A DNA stretch of 64,000 bases from Methylobacillus methanolivorans (GTDB lineage: Bacteria > Pseudomonadota > Gammaproteobacteria > Burkholderiales > Methylophilaceae), in the NCBI RefSeq assembly GCF_020531845.1, contig NZ_JAJAVF010000002.1, forward strand, positions 779,543 to 843,542. Reading direction: 5' to 3'. The position numbers and the translations under genes were made by a program. Shown one piece after another: positions 10,805 to 18,979 of this stretch. How positions within the stretch are numbered: the stretch's first letter is position 1; each line of letters begins with the position of its first letter. The notes beneath the pieces were generated by a model. It worked only from the letters and a program-made list of their open reading frames with translations. It was not told the DNA's origin and did no database searches.

Positions 10805-13375
10805 ATGCAACCAGCCACTCGCGCAGATAACAATTTGGCACGCCATTGGCGCCTGGAGCTACAGACCGAGCAAAAAGCGCTCCAGCAGGCGTTCATGCAA
10901 AAACCCAATGTGAGCCACCTGCTGCAAGCCCAAGCCACATTGACCGACCGCATTCTGCGTGCGTTGTGGCAAACCTTTGAACTGGATAACGAAGCGACGC
11001 TCATTGCCGTAGGGGGATACGGCAGGGGTGAACTATTCCCCTACTCCGATGTTGATATTCTGATCCTGCTAGGAAACGAGGCATCGCCAGAGACCAATCG
11101 CAAGATCGAAGAATTGATTGGCGTGTTATGGGACACTGGCCTTGCGATCGGCCATAGCGTTCGAACCCTGCAAGAATGCCTGATAGAAGCACAAAGCGAT
11201 GTGACAGTGCAAACCAACCTGCTGGAAGCCCGCTATCTGGATGGGCATCAGGCTCTCTATGCCAATTTCCTCCAAACGGTAGCCTCTTCAATGAATGTGG
11301 CAAAGTTTTTCGAGGCCAAGATAGAAGAGCAGCACCAGCGCCATGCCCGTTTCAACGATACTGCATATAACCTGGAGCCCAACATCAAGGAAAGCCCTGG
11401 GGGCTTGCGCGACTTGCAGAATATCATCTGGATCGCACGTGCCCTTCATCTTGGCAGCAACTGGCGAGAACTGGTCAAGAACCGCATTTTGTCCAAGCAT
11501 GCTGCGCAGCAATTACGCCGTCATGAGCGCAATCTACAAATGCTGCGTACACGCCTACATTACCTCGCAAATCGCCGAGAAGACCGACTACTGTTTGACT
11601 TCCAAAACGAGCTTGCAGCCCAACTCGGATTGACCACCACGTCGCGTAGACGCGCCAGCGAACAATTGATGTTTCGCTTCTACCAAAGTGCAAAGTTCGT
11701 CGGATTGATCAACGAAATCCTGCTGCAGGTATTGCGTGAACGCATCTATCCTGAACAGCATACAGTCGTCAGCATCACCAACCGTTTTGAAGCTGTTAAT
11801 GGCCTACTGGAAACCAAGAGCCCTACCCTGCTCTATGATGAACCTTCCGCCATCCTGGAGAGCTTCCTTGTCCTGCAACAGCACCCCGAGCTCAAAGGCA
11901 TGGGTGCTGAACTATTGCGCGCACTACATCGTACCAAGCATGAAATTACGCCACAATTCCGTAGCAACCCCAAGAACAAAGCCCTGTTCATACAAATCCT
12001 GCAACAATCCAGAGGCATCACTCACACCCTGAAGCGCATGAATCGCTATGGCATACTTGGGCGCTATATTCCAGCTTTTGGCCGAGTATCGGGCCAGATG
12101 CAGCATGACTTATTTCATGTATATACCGTTGATGAACACATTCTCAACGTACTTGCTAATCTAAGGCGTTTTGCACGTGCGGAATGTGCGCATGAATTCC
12201 CGCTCTGCAGTCGTTTATTTCAGGAGTTTCCCAAGCCATATCTGTTATATCTGGGCGCATTGTTCCACGACATCGCCAAGGGGCGTGGCGGCGACCATTC
12301 AACATTGGGCACGATTGATGCGCGACGTTTCTGCAAACAGCACCAGTTACCTGCGGAAGATACTGAACTAGTCGCATGGCTAGTAGAGGCCCATCTGGTG
12401 ATGTCCAGTACCGCGCAAAAATCTGACTTATCAGATCCTGCTGTCGTCGAAAAATTTGCCCAGTATGTTTCTACCGAACAACGCTTAATCGCCCTTTACT
12501 TGCTTACCGTAGCCGATATTCGCGGCACCAGCCCGAAGATATGGAATGCATGGAAAGGCTCCCTGCTTGAAAACCTGTTCCGCGCCACACAACGCATCCT
12601 GCGTGGCAGCAACCTGAATGAAGAACTCAATGCACGGCAGCAACAAGCCAAGGAAATCCTCAGCTATTACGGTGTGGTAGAACAAGCCTACCAACCTTTA
12701 TGGCAGCAAATGGGGCCTGCTTACTTCATGCGCCACGAAGCACAGCTAATTGCGTGGAATACCAGGCTGCTGCTCACCCACATCAACACCCAGACCCCGA
12801 TTGTACGTGCAAGACTCAGCCCGGCTGGCGACGGCATCCAGACCATGATCTACATGCCTGACCAAGCCGACATTTTCGTCCGCATCTGCAGCTTTTTTGG
12901 GCGCCTGGGTTACAACATCGTTGAGGCCAAGGTATACACAACACAAAATGGCTACGCATTAGACAATTTTTTAGTTCTTGATCAATCGGATAGAAAAATT
13001 ACTTATCGTGATTTATTAAGTTTTATCGAATATGAGCTGACACAAAAACTGATTAGCCAAGCGCCACCCGATGCGCCAGTGCAAGGCCGTATCAGTCGCC
13101 AAGTCAAGCACATGCCCATCAAGCCTGAAATTACCATTAAGCAGGAAACCGAAAGCCAATATACGCTGCTGGACATTGCCACCAATGACAGGCCTGGGCT
13201 CCTTTCCCGCATTGCTCATGTATTGCAGCAACACCATATCCGCCTGCATACAGCAAAAATCAATACGCTAGGCAATCGGGCCGAAGATACCTTCCTGATC
13301 TCAGATCAATCCGGACAACGGTTAAACCAAAATACACTCAGCCAATTGGAAGTATCACTTCACACGCAGCTTTAA
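10805..13375 (+). CDS. glnD: Bifunctional PII uridylyltransferase/uridylyl-removing enzyme
   Basis: GlnD senses glutamine and adds or removes UMP on the PII protein, setting nitrogen metabolism. The 856-aa product has the nucleotidyltransferase motif GGYGRGELFPYSDVDILIL near residue 65-85. A central HD phosphohydrolase domain follows (LGALFHDIAKGRGGDHSTLG, around residue 480-500), then two C-terminal ACT domains that bind glutamine (VRICSFFGRLGYNIVEAKVY and DRPGLLSRIAHVLQQHHIRL). Domain order and length are standard. A strong bidirectional terminator follows. Confidence 0.97.
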   Translation: MQPATRADNNLARHWRLELQTEQKALQQAFMQKPNVSHLLQAQATLTDRILRALWQTFELDNEATLIAVGGYGRGELFPYSDVDILILLGNEASPETNRKIEELIGVLWDTGLAIGHSVRTLQECLIEAQSDVTVQTNLLEARYLDGHQALYANFLQTVASSMNVAKFFEAKIEEQHQRHARFNDTAYNLEPNIKESPGGLRDLQNIIWIARALHLGSNWRELVKNRILSKHAAQQLRRHERNLQMLRTRLHYLANRREDRLLFDFQNELAAQLGLTTTSRRRASEQLMFRFYQSAKFVGLINEILLQVLRERIYPEQHTVVSITNRFEAVNGLLETKSPTLLYDEPSAILESFLVLQQHPELKGMGAELLRALHRTKHEITPQFRSNPKNKALFIQILQQSRGITHTLKRMNRYGILGRYIPAFGRVSGQMQHDLFHVYTVDEHILNVLANLRRFARAECAHEFPLCSRLFQEFPKPYLLYLGALFHDIAKGRGGDHSTLGTIDARRFCKQHQLPAEDTELVAWLVEAHLVMSSTAQKSDLSDPAVVEKFAQYVSTEQRLIALYLLTVADIRGTSPKIWNAWKGSLLENLFRATQRILRGSNLNEELNARQQQAKEILSYYGVVEQAYQPLWQQMGPAYFMRHEAQLIAWNTRLLLTHINTQTPIVRARLSPAGDGIQTMIYMPDQADIFVRICSFFGRLGYNIVEAKVYTTQNGYALDNFLVLDQSDRKITYRDLLSFIEYELTQKLISQAPPDAPVQGRISRQVKHMPIKPEITIKQETESQYTLLDIATNDRPGLLSRIAHVLQQHHIRLHTAKINTLGNRAEDTFLISDQSGQRLNQNTLSQLEVSLHTQL

Positions 13376-13390
13376 TGGCGCCAAGGCGTA

Positions 13391-13423
13391 AAAAAAGCCC
13401 CGCCATGATGGCGGGGCTTTTTT
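13391..13423. terminator. Bidirectional terminator between glnD and the cupin gene
   Basis: A perfect 14-bp stem (AAAAAAGCCCCGCC / GGCGGGGCTTTTTT) with a 5-base loop lies between the convergent glnD (+) and cupin (-) genes. It has A/T tracts on both sides, so it can stop both transcripts. Confidence 0.92.
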
Positions 13424-13440
13424 CATTGCACGTAAACAGA

Positions 13441-13716
13441 TTAACCGTGCTTGTAGTGCTTGCGCAGTGGCTTTACTACTTCCCAGCTGCTTTGCAAGCC
13501 AACAGGGAACACAACCAAGTCACCAGGAACAATACGCACTGGCTCGCCACCCTTAGGGGTAACCAATATTTCGCCTTCCAGAACATATGCAGTTTCCTTG
13601 ATACCGAAATCCAGTGGGAACTTGGAGATTTCCTTTTCCCAGATAGACCAGTTCGCAACGCCCAGTTCCTTCAGTTTTTCTTCACTTGGGTTGTGCTCGA
13701 TGATAATTTGGCTCAT
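13441..13716 (-). CDS. Small cupin-domain protein (cupin_3/DUF861 type)
   Basis: The 91-aa protein is a single beta-sandwich cupin domain: ETAYVLEGEILVTP followed by VRIVPGDLVVFPVGLQSSWEV. This is the pattern of the EutQ/DUF861 group. The usual metal-binding histidines of motif 1 are largely missing, so metal-dependent catalysis is doubtful and a ligand-binding role is possible. It is monocistronic and faces the glnD terminator. The role is unknown; its position next to the organosulfur genes may be coincidental. Confidence 0.75.
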   Translation of the reverse strand: MSQIIIEHNPSEEKLKELGVANWSIWEKEISKFPLDFGIKETAYVLEGEILVTPKGGEPVRIVPGDLVVFPVGLQSSWEVVKPLRKHYKHG

Positions 13717-13852
13717 TTAAACATCCTTATTTTCTAAAATTAAATAGCCGCATAAAACGACTTGGCAGAATTCTAGCATGCAGACCACCTCCAGGGGATG
13801 ATTCAAGCACCGCGAAACTTCATTAGGATTAGAAAAGTTGCTTTCTAATCAA

Positions 13853-15022
13853 TTAGCCAATTGCGCGCAATGCAGGTGCACCAACGTGCCCCCTCACCAA
13901 TGGCAGCACCTCTTCGCCTACACGATAAGCCTCCTCCAAATGAGGCGTGCTAGCCAATATAAATGCATCAGCTCCCAGCTTGACCAGGTCATCCAACCGC
14001 TCTGCCACTTGCTCGTAACTGCCGACAATGCCTTGAGTCTGACCACCTCGTAGCAAGCTCAAACCCGACCAGACATTAGGATGGATAATAAAGTCACGAT
14101 AGTTATTTAACTCCTTGGGCGCATTGTTGCGTTGGCGGCTAGCCCCTACCGAATCACCTGTCTGCTGCGCAAATCGCTTATAGCGCTCGCGCTCCGCATC
14201 ACTCAGACTCTCGAATCCTCGCTGCACTTCACGCCAGGCCTCTTCTTCAGTGCGGCGAGCAATAATATCTACCCTTACTGCGCATTTGATCTGGCGACCC
14301 AACGCTTCCGTTCGCTCTTTGACGCGATCAAATTTCTCACGCAACTGGTCGAAAGGCTCCAGCCACGAGAGATAATACTCAGCATGCTTGGAGGCTGATG
14401 CCAGCGCAGCATCAGATGAGCCGGAGAAGTAAATCTCTGGAAACTCCTGGCCTAGCAACTGTGCCGGCAAGGCTGCATTCTCAACCTGGTAGAACTTACC
14501 CTGATAGGAAAAACGCTCGCCACTCCATACCCCACGCAGCACATCAAGAAACTCAGTGGTACGGGCATAGCGATCATCATGACCTGCAACATCTCCCCAC
14601 CATAACTGAGCAGGGCCACCGCCCCCGGTAATAACGTTATACAACGCCCGACCACCAGTAGCGCGTTGCAGACTGGCCGTCATGCGAGCAGCCACCACGG
14701 GATTAAGAAAACCAGGCTGGAAAGCAATCATGAAGCGGAAAGTGCTAGTTTCGCGTGCAAGAAAAGAGGAAATGGCCCAAGGCTCATCCGTCATCGGAAA
14801 AGAAGGTATTAACCCTCCCTGAAAACCAGAAATCTCTGCGGCACGCGCCACTTCCGCAATATAGTCAAGATTGGTGAAACCATCGCCATTGCCACCACTC
14901 AAGCCTTTGTGCACAATATGGTCACCTTCCTGCTGCGACCAGTCGCCACGATGACGCAACTTATTGCGTAAAGAGCTTGGCTCACCGTGGGTAGGAATTC
15001 TCCAGAATACATCAATTGTCAT
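13853..15022 (-). CDS. FMNH2-dependent monooxygenase, SsuD-like (bacterial luciferase family)
   Basis: The 389-aa protein belongs to the luciferase-like flavin monooxygenase family, which uses reduced FMN and O2 to cleave C-S bonds in alkanesulfonates (SsuD) or sulfones (DszA, SfnG). Visible family segments are FWRIPTHGE at the start, TASLQRATGGRALYNVITGG, and YFSGSSDAALASASKHAEYYLSW. It closely matches the SsuD size (about 380 aa). The FMNH2 partner is probably the SsuE-like reductase at 51905-52456. It lies 18 bases after a second family member and is probably transcribed from the sigma54-type promoter at 16142-16155. The substrate cannot be read from sequence. Confidence 0.88.
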   Translation of the reverse strand: MTIDVFWRIPTHGEPSSLRNKLRHRGDWSQQEGDHIVHKGLSGGNGDGFTNLDYIAEVARAAEISGFQGGLIPSFPMTDEPWAISSFLARETSTFRFMIAFQPGFLNPVVAARMTASLQRATGGRALYNVITGGGGPAQLWWGDVAGHDDRYARTTEFLDVLRGVWSGERFSYQGKFYQVENAALPAQLLGQEFPEIYFSGSSDAALASASKHAEYYLSWLEPFDQLREKFDRVKERTEALGRQIKCAVRVDIIARRTEEEAWREVQRGFESLSDAERERYKRFAQQTGDSVGASRQRNNAPKELNNYRDFIIHPNVWSGLSLLRGGQTQGIVGSYEQVAERLDDLVKLGADAFILASTPHLEEAYRVGEEVLPLVRGHVGAPALRAIG

Positions 15023-15040
15023 TATTCATTACTCCTTGAA

Positions 15041-16099
15041 TCAAGCGGCCTGCTGGGCTTGCAAACCCAGTCTTGCACGCAGGGCAGGCAAGATATTCTC
15101 ACCAACACGATAGGCTTCTTCCAGGCTGGGCACGGCCCCCAGGATGAACTGGGTCACCCCGGCATCGGCATAACTTGCCAATTGCTCCTGTACCTGCTCG
15201 AAACTACCCACCAAACTCGCCTTGGCACCGGTGTGCGCCGTGGTCAAGCCATCCCACAACCCTGCCCGGCTTAAAACAGACAATTGGGCCTGCGCCGCAT
15301 GACGCGTGGCATCAAAAATAGCCTCTTCCTCGGTTTCGCGAGCTAACACATCAATGCGCAGCCCCACTTGCAAGCTACGTCCTTCCTGCTTTGCCAACGT
15401 TTGTAGTGCTGCAATCGCTTGCTGTATATCCTGCAAAGGCAACGCGTCCAGGACATGCACATCTGCCAAGCGCGCAGAAATACCATAAGCCTCCAGGCTA
15501 CTGCCCGTGAGATAAACAGGTGGTACCTTTTGCCCCGAAAGTGGACCCTGGAACCCACCTTGCAATACCTGGAAAAAACGCCCTTCAAAATCGTAACCAG
15601 TACGCGTAATGACATTCCTGGCCACCGTCACAAACTCCTCGACACGCGCATCGAGATCGGCATCATCAACAAAATCCCCCTGCTGATGGCGGCGTTGTGC
15701 ATCACGCTCCACCCCGATCTGCCAAGCAAAACGCCCGCCCGTGAAGCGTTGATAACTCACCGCATTCTTCGCGGCATACACAGCAGACCCGCGTGAGGCA
15801 TCAAACTCGGCAAGCACCGTAATATGGCGCGTAGCACGGCTCAAGTACCCGGCAACGATCCAGGACTCATCCCCTTCAGGATCATTCCTTACCTGCAAAC
15901 CATCAAATCTCGCTAATTCAACCGCTTTCGCAATCTGGTGCAGATGATCAAAATAATTGAACCGATTGCCCCTAGGGTCTGTTACCCCAGGAAGAAAATA
16001 AGGTTCTCCATCCTTACGCTCACCACGAATGTGTTTTTGCGTGTCGGCATATCGCCCATCGCCTGAGGTAGGGACCAACCAAAAAAACTGCGTACTCAT
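15041..16099 (-). CDS. FMNH2-dependent monooxygenase, second SsuD-like paralog
   Basis: A 352-aa member of the same luciferase-like family. It begins STQFFWLVPTSGDGRYADT and contains ESWIVAGYLSRATRHITVL, RFTGGRFAWQIGVE and PPVYLTGSSLEAYGISARLADVHV across its length. The start is the ATG at 16099, behind an AGGAG Shine-Dalgarno; the open frame extends further upstream without a better start. It is the first gene of the two-gene monooxygenase operon and lies 43 bases downstream of a -24/-12 promoter. Its divergence from its neighbour suggests a different sulfonate or sulfone substrate rather than a recent duplication. Confidence 0.88.
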   Translation of the reverse strand: MSTQFFWLVPTSGDGRYADTQKHIRGERKDGEPYFLPGVTDPRGNRFNYFDHLHQIAKAVELARFDGLQVRNDPEGDESWIVAGYLSRATRHITVLAEFDASRGSAVYAAKNAVSYQRFTGGRFAWQIGVERDAQRRHQQGDFVDDADLDARVEEFVTVARNVITRTGYDFEGRFFQVLQGGFQGPLSGQKVPPVYLTGSSLEAYGISARLADVHVLDALPLQDIQQAIAALQTLAKQEGRSLQVGLRIDVLARETEEEAIFDATRHAAQAQLSVLSRAGLWDGLTTAHTGAKASLVGSFEQVQEQLASYADAGVTQFILGAVPSLEEAYRVGENILPALRARLGLQAQQAA

Positions 16100-16141
16100 G
16101 CAACATCTCCTAACAACATTCATTTGTCGTAATGGAATATC

Positions 16142-16155
16142 GCAGAAAGCATGCC
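16142..16155 (-). promoter_or_regulatory. Sigma54 -24/-12 promoter for the monooxygenase pair
   Basis: On the minus strand the site reads TGGCATGCTTTCTGCG: GG, ten bases, then GC, close to the TGGCAC-N5-TTGC consensus. It lies 43 bases upstream of the first monooxygenase start and downstream of two copies of the 18-bp dyad. Confidence 0.75.
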
Positions 16156-16283
16156 ATCGCCATAAAATAACCATAAATAAAAGATGGTATTTTTTACACC
16201 ATTGTTTTTATTAAAAAAATAGTAATTTCTTCTCCAGTTTTTATAGCGCTCCTCATATTTAATAAAAAATATCGATGTGATAA

Positions 16284-16333
16284 CTGTTGGATATGAAACA
16301 GATGCAATGCGTCATGTGTTGTTTTTGAAACAA
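16284..16333. promoter_or_regulatory. Two copies of the 18-bp dyad (putative SfnR-type enhancer)
   Basis: 16284-16301 reads CTGTT-GGATATGA-AACAG, a perfect match to CTGYT-N8-ARCAG. 16316-16333 reads GTGTT-GTTTTTGA-AACAA, with one mismatch in each arm. They lie about 130-190 bases upstream of the sigma54 site, the usual range for an activator acting by looping. Confidence 0.6.
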
Positions 16334-16345
16334 CGGGTGAAAAAA

Positions 16346-16993
16346 TCAACACTGGCTCAATTGTTGCCAATCTTGTGCACGATGAAAGTAGTAGGCAGGC
16401 GATTCTGGTTGAAGCTCCTCAATCCCGCCATACCCCCACAATACAGCACCAGACTGAAGGCCATATTGATGCGCCGCACGCAAATCCACGGCTCTGTCGC
16501 CGATCATGACACTACGGCTGCTAATACATTCTTGCTGCGTTAATTCGGCGATCTGCTGCCACTTTTGAATCCCGATATCACCGCCGCTGACAAACCTGAA
16601 ATGATGGAAGATGGAAAAATGCTGGAGGATTTTCTCGGCGAGATATGCCGGCTTCGAGGTACAGATCGCCATCACTGCACCAGCTTCTCCAAGGCGCTGC
16701 AAACTTTCGGCGACCCCTTCATATAAACGATTCTCGGCATAACCTATCTGCTGGTATCGCTCTCTATACTTCAGAACCAGTGCAGAAATCTCTTGCTGGG
16801 TACATTCACCTATCATTTCCTTAAAAGTTTGATCCAGTGGAGGCCCAACAAAGCGCGCCAGCACACCTTCATCCCATACAGGGTGACCAAAGTAGCTCAA
16901 CGCATAATTGATACATGCTGCAATGCCTGGCAAAGGGTCACTCAAGGTGCCATCAAGATCAAACAGCAGCACATCATGTCGCATTGGATTCAT
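16346..16993 (-). CDS. HAD-superfamily phosphatase, phosphoglycolate phosphatase-like
   Basis: The 215-aa protein has HAD motif I ([12 protein letters not shown]) at its start, motif II in ICTSKPAY, and motifs III/IV in the GDRAVDLRAAHQYG region. A cap domain lies between motifs I and II. It acts on a small phosphorylated metabolite; sequence alone cannot say which, although phosphoglycolate or pyrophosphate-type substrates are common for this subgroup. The ATG at 16993 overlaps the end of the nitroreductase gene, so the two are translationally coupled. A second HAD gene at 58649-59356 is the likelier housekeeping Gph. Confidence 0.85.
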   Translation of the reverse strand: MNPMRHDVLLFDLDGTLSDPLPGIAACINYALSYFGHPVWDEGVLARFVGPPLDQTFKEMIGECTQQEISALVLKYRERYQQIGYAENRLYEGVAESLQRLGEAGAVMAICTSKPAYLAEKILQHFSIFHHFRFVSGGDIGIQKWQQIAELTQQECISSRSVMIGDRAVDLRAAHQYGLQSGAVLWGYGGIEELQPESPAYYFHRAQDWQQLSQC

Positions 16994-17618
16994 CAGGAAA
17001 CTTAAACGCTCCCTCTGTATATAAACTACCCAATGGCTTTCTCGTCGTTGGCGTTTCACGCAAACGGATATCCTCGGGCAACGCGCCAGGCTCGCCCTGC
17101 TTACCAATCGCAATCAATATTTCAATATGAAAATCTTCAGGAATGATGAACTCCTCACGCGCGCGGTCACGATCAAACCCGCCAATTGCATGAGTAATCA
17201 AGCCTGTATAGGTGGCCTGCAATGCAAGATATGCCCAAGCAGCACCTGTATCGAATGAATGATTGCGTAAGGGAGTCGCTACAGTATCGCCCTTACGAAC
17301 ATGACTGGTTTTGGAGACCAGCAAGGCCAATACACTAGCCTCTTTCGCCCAGCGCTGATTGCCTTCATTCGCCAATAACAACAAGCGTTGCCAGGCCTCT
17401 GTGCCTTGATGGGCATAGATAAAACGCCACGGTTGAGAGTTATTGCCAGAGGGAGCCCATCGCGCTGCCTCAAACAAGCTTTGCAACGTCATGTCATCAA
17501 TGGGTTCCCCAGTAAACGATCTTGGCGACCAGCGACTGAGGAATAAAGGGTGGATGGGATACTGAGACTCGCGATATTGCAAGTCATTGTCATGGTTCAA
17601 TTTATGCTTCCTTAACAA
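16974..17618 (-). CDS. Nitroreductase-family FMN flavoprotein
   Basis: The 214-aa protein shows the nitroreductase fold signature: SPRSFTGEPIDDMTLQSLFE with FEAARWAPSGNNSQPWRF near residue 45-65 (FMN phosphate and substrate pocket), and a C-terminal ILIAIGKQGEPG segment. Members reduce nitro groups, quinones or flavins with NAD(P)H. Beside two FMNH2-dependent monooxygenases, a role in supplying reduced flavin or in reducing an organosulfur intermediate is plausible but not shown. It is coupled to the HAD phosphatase and lies 157 bases after the aldolase gene on the same strand. Confidence 0.85.
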   Translation of the reverse strand: MLRKHKLNHDNDLQYRESQYPIHPLFLSRWSPRSFTGEPIDDMTLQSLFEAARWAPSGNNSQPWRFIYAHQGTEAWQRLLLLANEGNQRWAKEASVLALLVSKTSHVRKGDTVATPLRNHSFDTGAAWAYLALQATYTGLITHAIGGFDRDRAREEFIIPEDFHIEILIAIGKQGEPGALPEDIRLRETPTTRKPLGSLYTEGAFKFPDESNAT

Positions 17619-17775
17619 ACTGGATCAGGAAATATCCAGCCTCCACCAACAGGGAGTAAGAACAAAACATCAATACCACTCCGACCACGGCACAAGGCAA
17701 GCTCTTCGCAATATGCATGAGTGGGATGATGGGGCTGAATTTATATCTGTATAAGGCAATGCCGAATGCCAATGG

Positions 17776-18468
17776 TCAGGCAATATCCTCAAGATAACGA
17801 CCGCTATACTCCTTCGACTTTTCCAACAAGCCAGTGCGCTTCCATTGAAGCTCCAGCGCGCCAGGGGTATAAAGCTGTGCACCGCCAATTTGCTCTGCAA
17901 TCGCTTGATAGCGTGCTGCTTCCTCTACAAACAAGATAAGTTCAGATGTACGCAGAATGCCCTTACCCCAGAAATTGACCCCACCATTAGACTCAAGCAA
18001 GGCAGGAGGTGGTGCCAGTTGAGGGTACTTATCCAAGCGCTCACGAATCACATCCAGCACAGAGCGTGTGCGATCAAGGTGGTTGGGAATCTCGCGTGCC
18101 AGGATATGACGTGCTGCAGCAACATAAAGAATGGGAAACGGCTTGTGTGCCAATGACCAGGCAGAAAGGTAATTGGTGTGGACATGAATGGCAGTGTCGG
18201 CATCCAGGCGAGCTTCATTCAGGATGTGCTGCTTCTCATCCGAAAAGCGGGTAATGTTAATAGTCGGTGATTGATCCCGAGCCAAACCACCGGGAAAGCG
18301 GATATGCAATAACTTATCATGGCCAGGAATGCGATGCGTCACATGGAATGTCAGGGTAGCTGACAAGCTACGATTATCACGCAGCACATTGAATGCATGG
18401 ATAGCATCGGCTTTGGCATCATCAATATAAGAGATCAAATCGATCTCGGACAAAATATCACTCATCAC
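17776..18468 (-). CDS. Class II aldolase/adducin-family protein (copy 1)
   Basis: The 230-aa protein has the class II aldolase/adducin fold: an N-terminal FNVLRDNRSLSATLTFHVTH region and the metal-site segment DADTAIHVHTNYLSAWSLAH. A C-terminal GILRTSELILFVEEAARYQ helix follows. Two histidines of the usual zinc cluster (HVH) are visible. Relatives include fuculose-phosphate aldolase and decarboxylases; the actual substrate is unknown. A paralog lies at 48846-49577, also directly behind a sigma54 promoter, so both belong to the organosulfur regulon. It is divergent from the TonB-dependent receptor gene. Confidence 0.85.
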   Translation of the reverse strand: MMSDILSEIDLISYIDDAKADAIHAFNVLRDNRSLSATLTFHVTHRIPGHDKLLHIRFPGGLARDQSPTINITRFSDEKQHILNEARLDADTAIHVHTNYLSAWSLAHKPFPILYVAAARHILAREIPNHLDRTRSVLDVIRERLDKYPQLAPPPALLESNGGVNFWGKGILRTSELILFVEEAARYQAIAEQIGGAQLYTPGALELQWKRTGLLEKSKEYSGRYLEDIA

Positions 18469-18550
18469 AAAACTCCTTGGCGTCGATTTATTGATACTTG
18501 CGTATGAATATTAAGAACGTCATTCACACACAAATCCAAACAAAGGTTTT

Positions 18551-18564
18551 GCAAGTGGCATGCC
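18551..18564 (-). promoter_or_regulatory. Sigma54 -24/-12 promoter for aldolase copy 1
   Basis: The minus strand reads TTGGCATGCCACTTGCAAAA, which matches TGGCAC-N5-TTGCA at ten of eleven positions with GG-N10-GC spacing. It lies 83 bases upstream of the aldolase start. Confidence 0.8.
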
Positions 18565-18692
18565 AACAAATTCCAGTGACAATTACCTATAAATTACTTT
18601 AATTAATATAAACAAATAATTATTTAATAATAAAAAATTAAAATTTTATTTTATTGATCATAATCGCAGGATGTTGAGCAAGAAACAATTAC

Positions 18693-18833
18693 CTGCACAG
18701 AATTCAACACCTGCTGATATTCCCCCATTCATTTCTACCCCTCGTGCTGATTCCAGAACACCAGCAAACTAAACTGCATGAAAAACAACATGTGATGATC
18801 AAACAACACTAGACGCTGCTTCCAGATCAGCAG
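18693..18833. promoter_or_regulatory. Cluster of four 18-bp dyads in the 511-bp divergent region
   Basis: Sites are at 18816-18833 (CTGCT-TCCAGATC-AGCAG, perfect), 18744-18761 (GTGCT-GATTCCAG-AACAC), 18693-18710 (CTGCA-CAGAATTC-AACAC) and 18774-18791 (CTGCA-TGAAAAAC-AACAT). The cluster sits between two divergent sigma54 promoters (18551-18564 on minus, 18908-18921 on plus) and could serve both. The rest of 18469-18979 is AT-rich with no credible coding sequence. Confidence 0.6.
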
Positions 18834-18907
18834 AAACAAACCTAGATAAAATCCATAAAAATAAAAAATAAATAAATTTCAATAAGTTAAATAAAAACAT
18901 TATCACT

Positions 18908-18921
18908 GGCATGGTTCCTGC
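18908..18921 (+). promoter_or_regulatory. Sigma54 -24/-12 promoter for the TonB-dependent receptor
   Basis: The site reads TGGCATGGTTCCTGCC, GG-N10-GC, 59 bases before the receptor ATG. It is downstream of the dyad cluster. Confidence 0.75.
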
Positions 18922-18979
18922 CAATCCTGCTTGACCTCTCACAAGATGAGCTCTCACTTATTCAATTGCAGGGAAATTT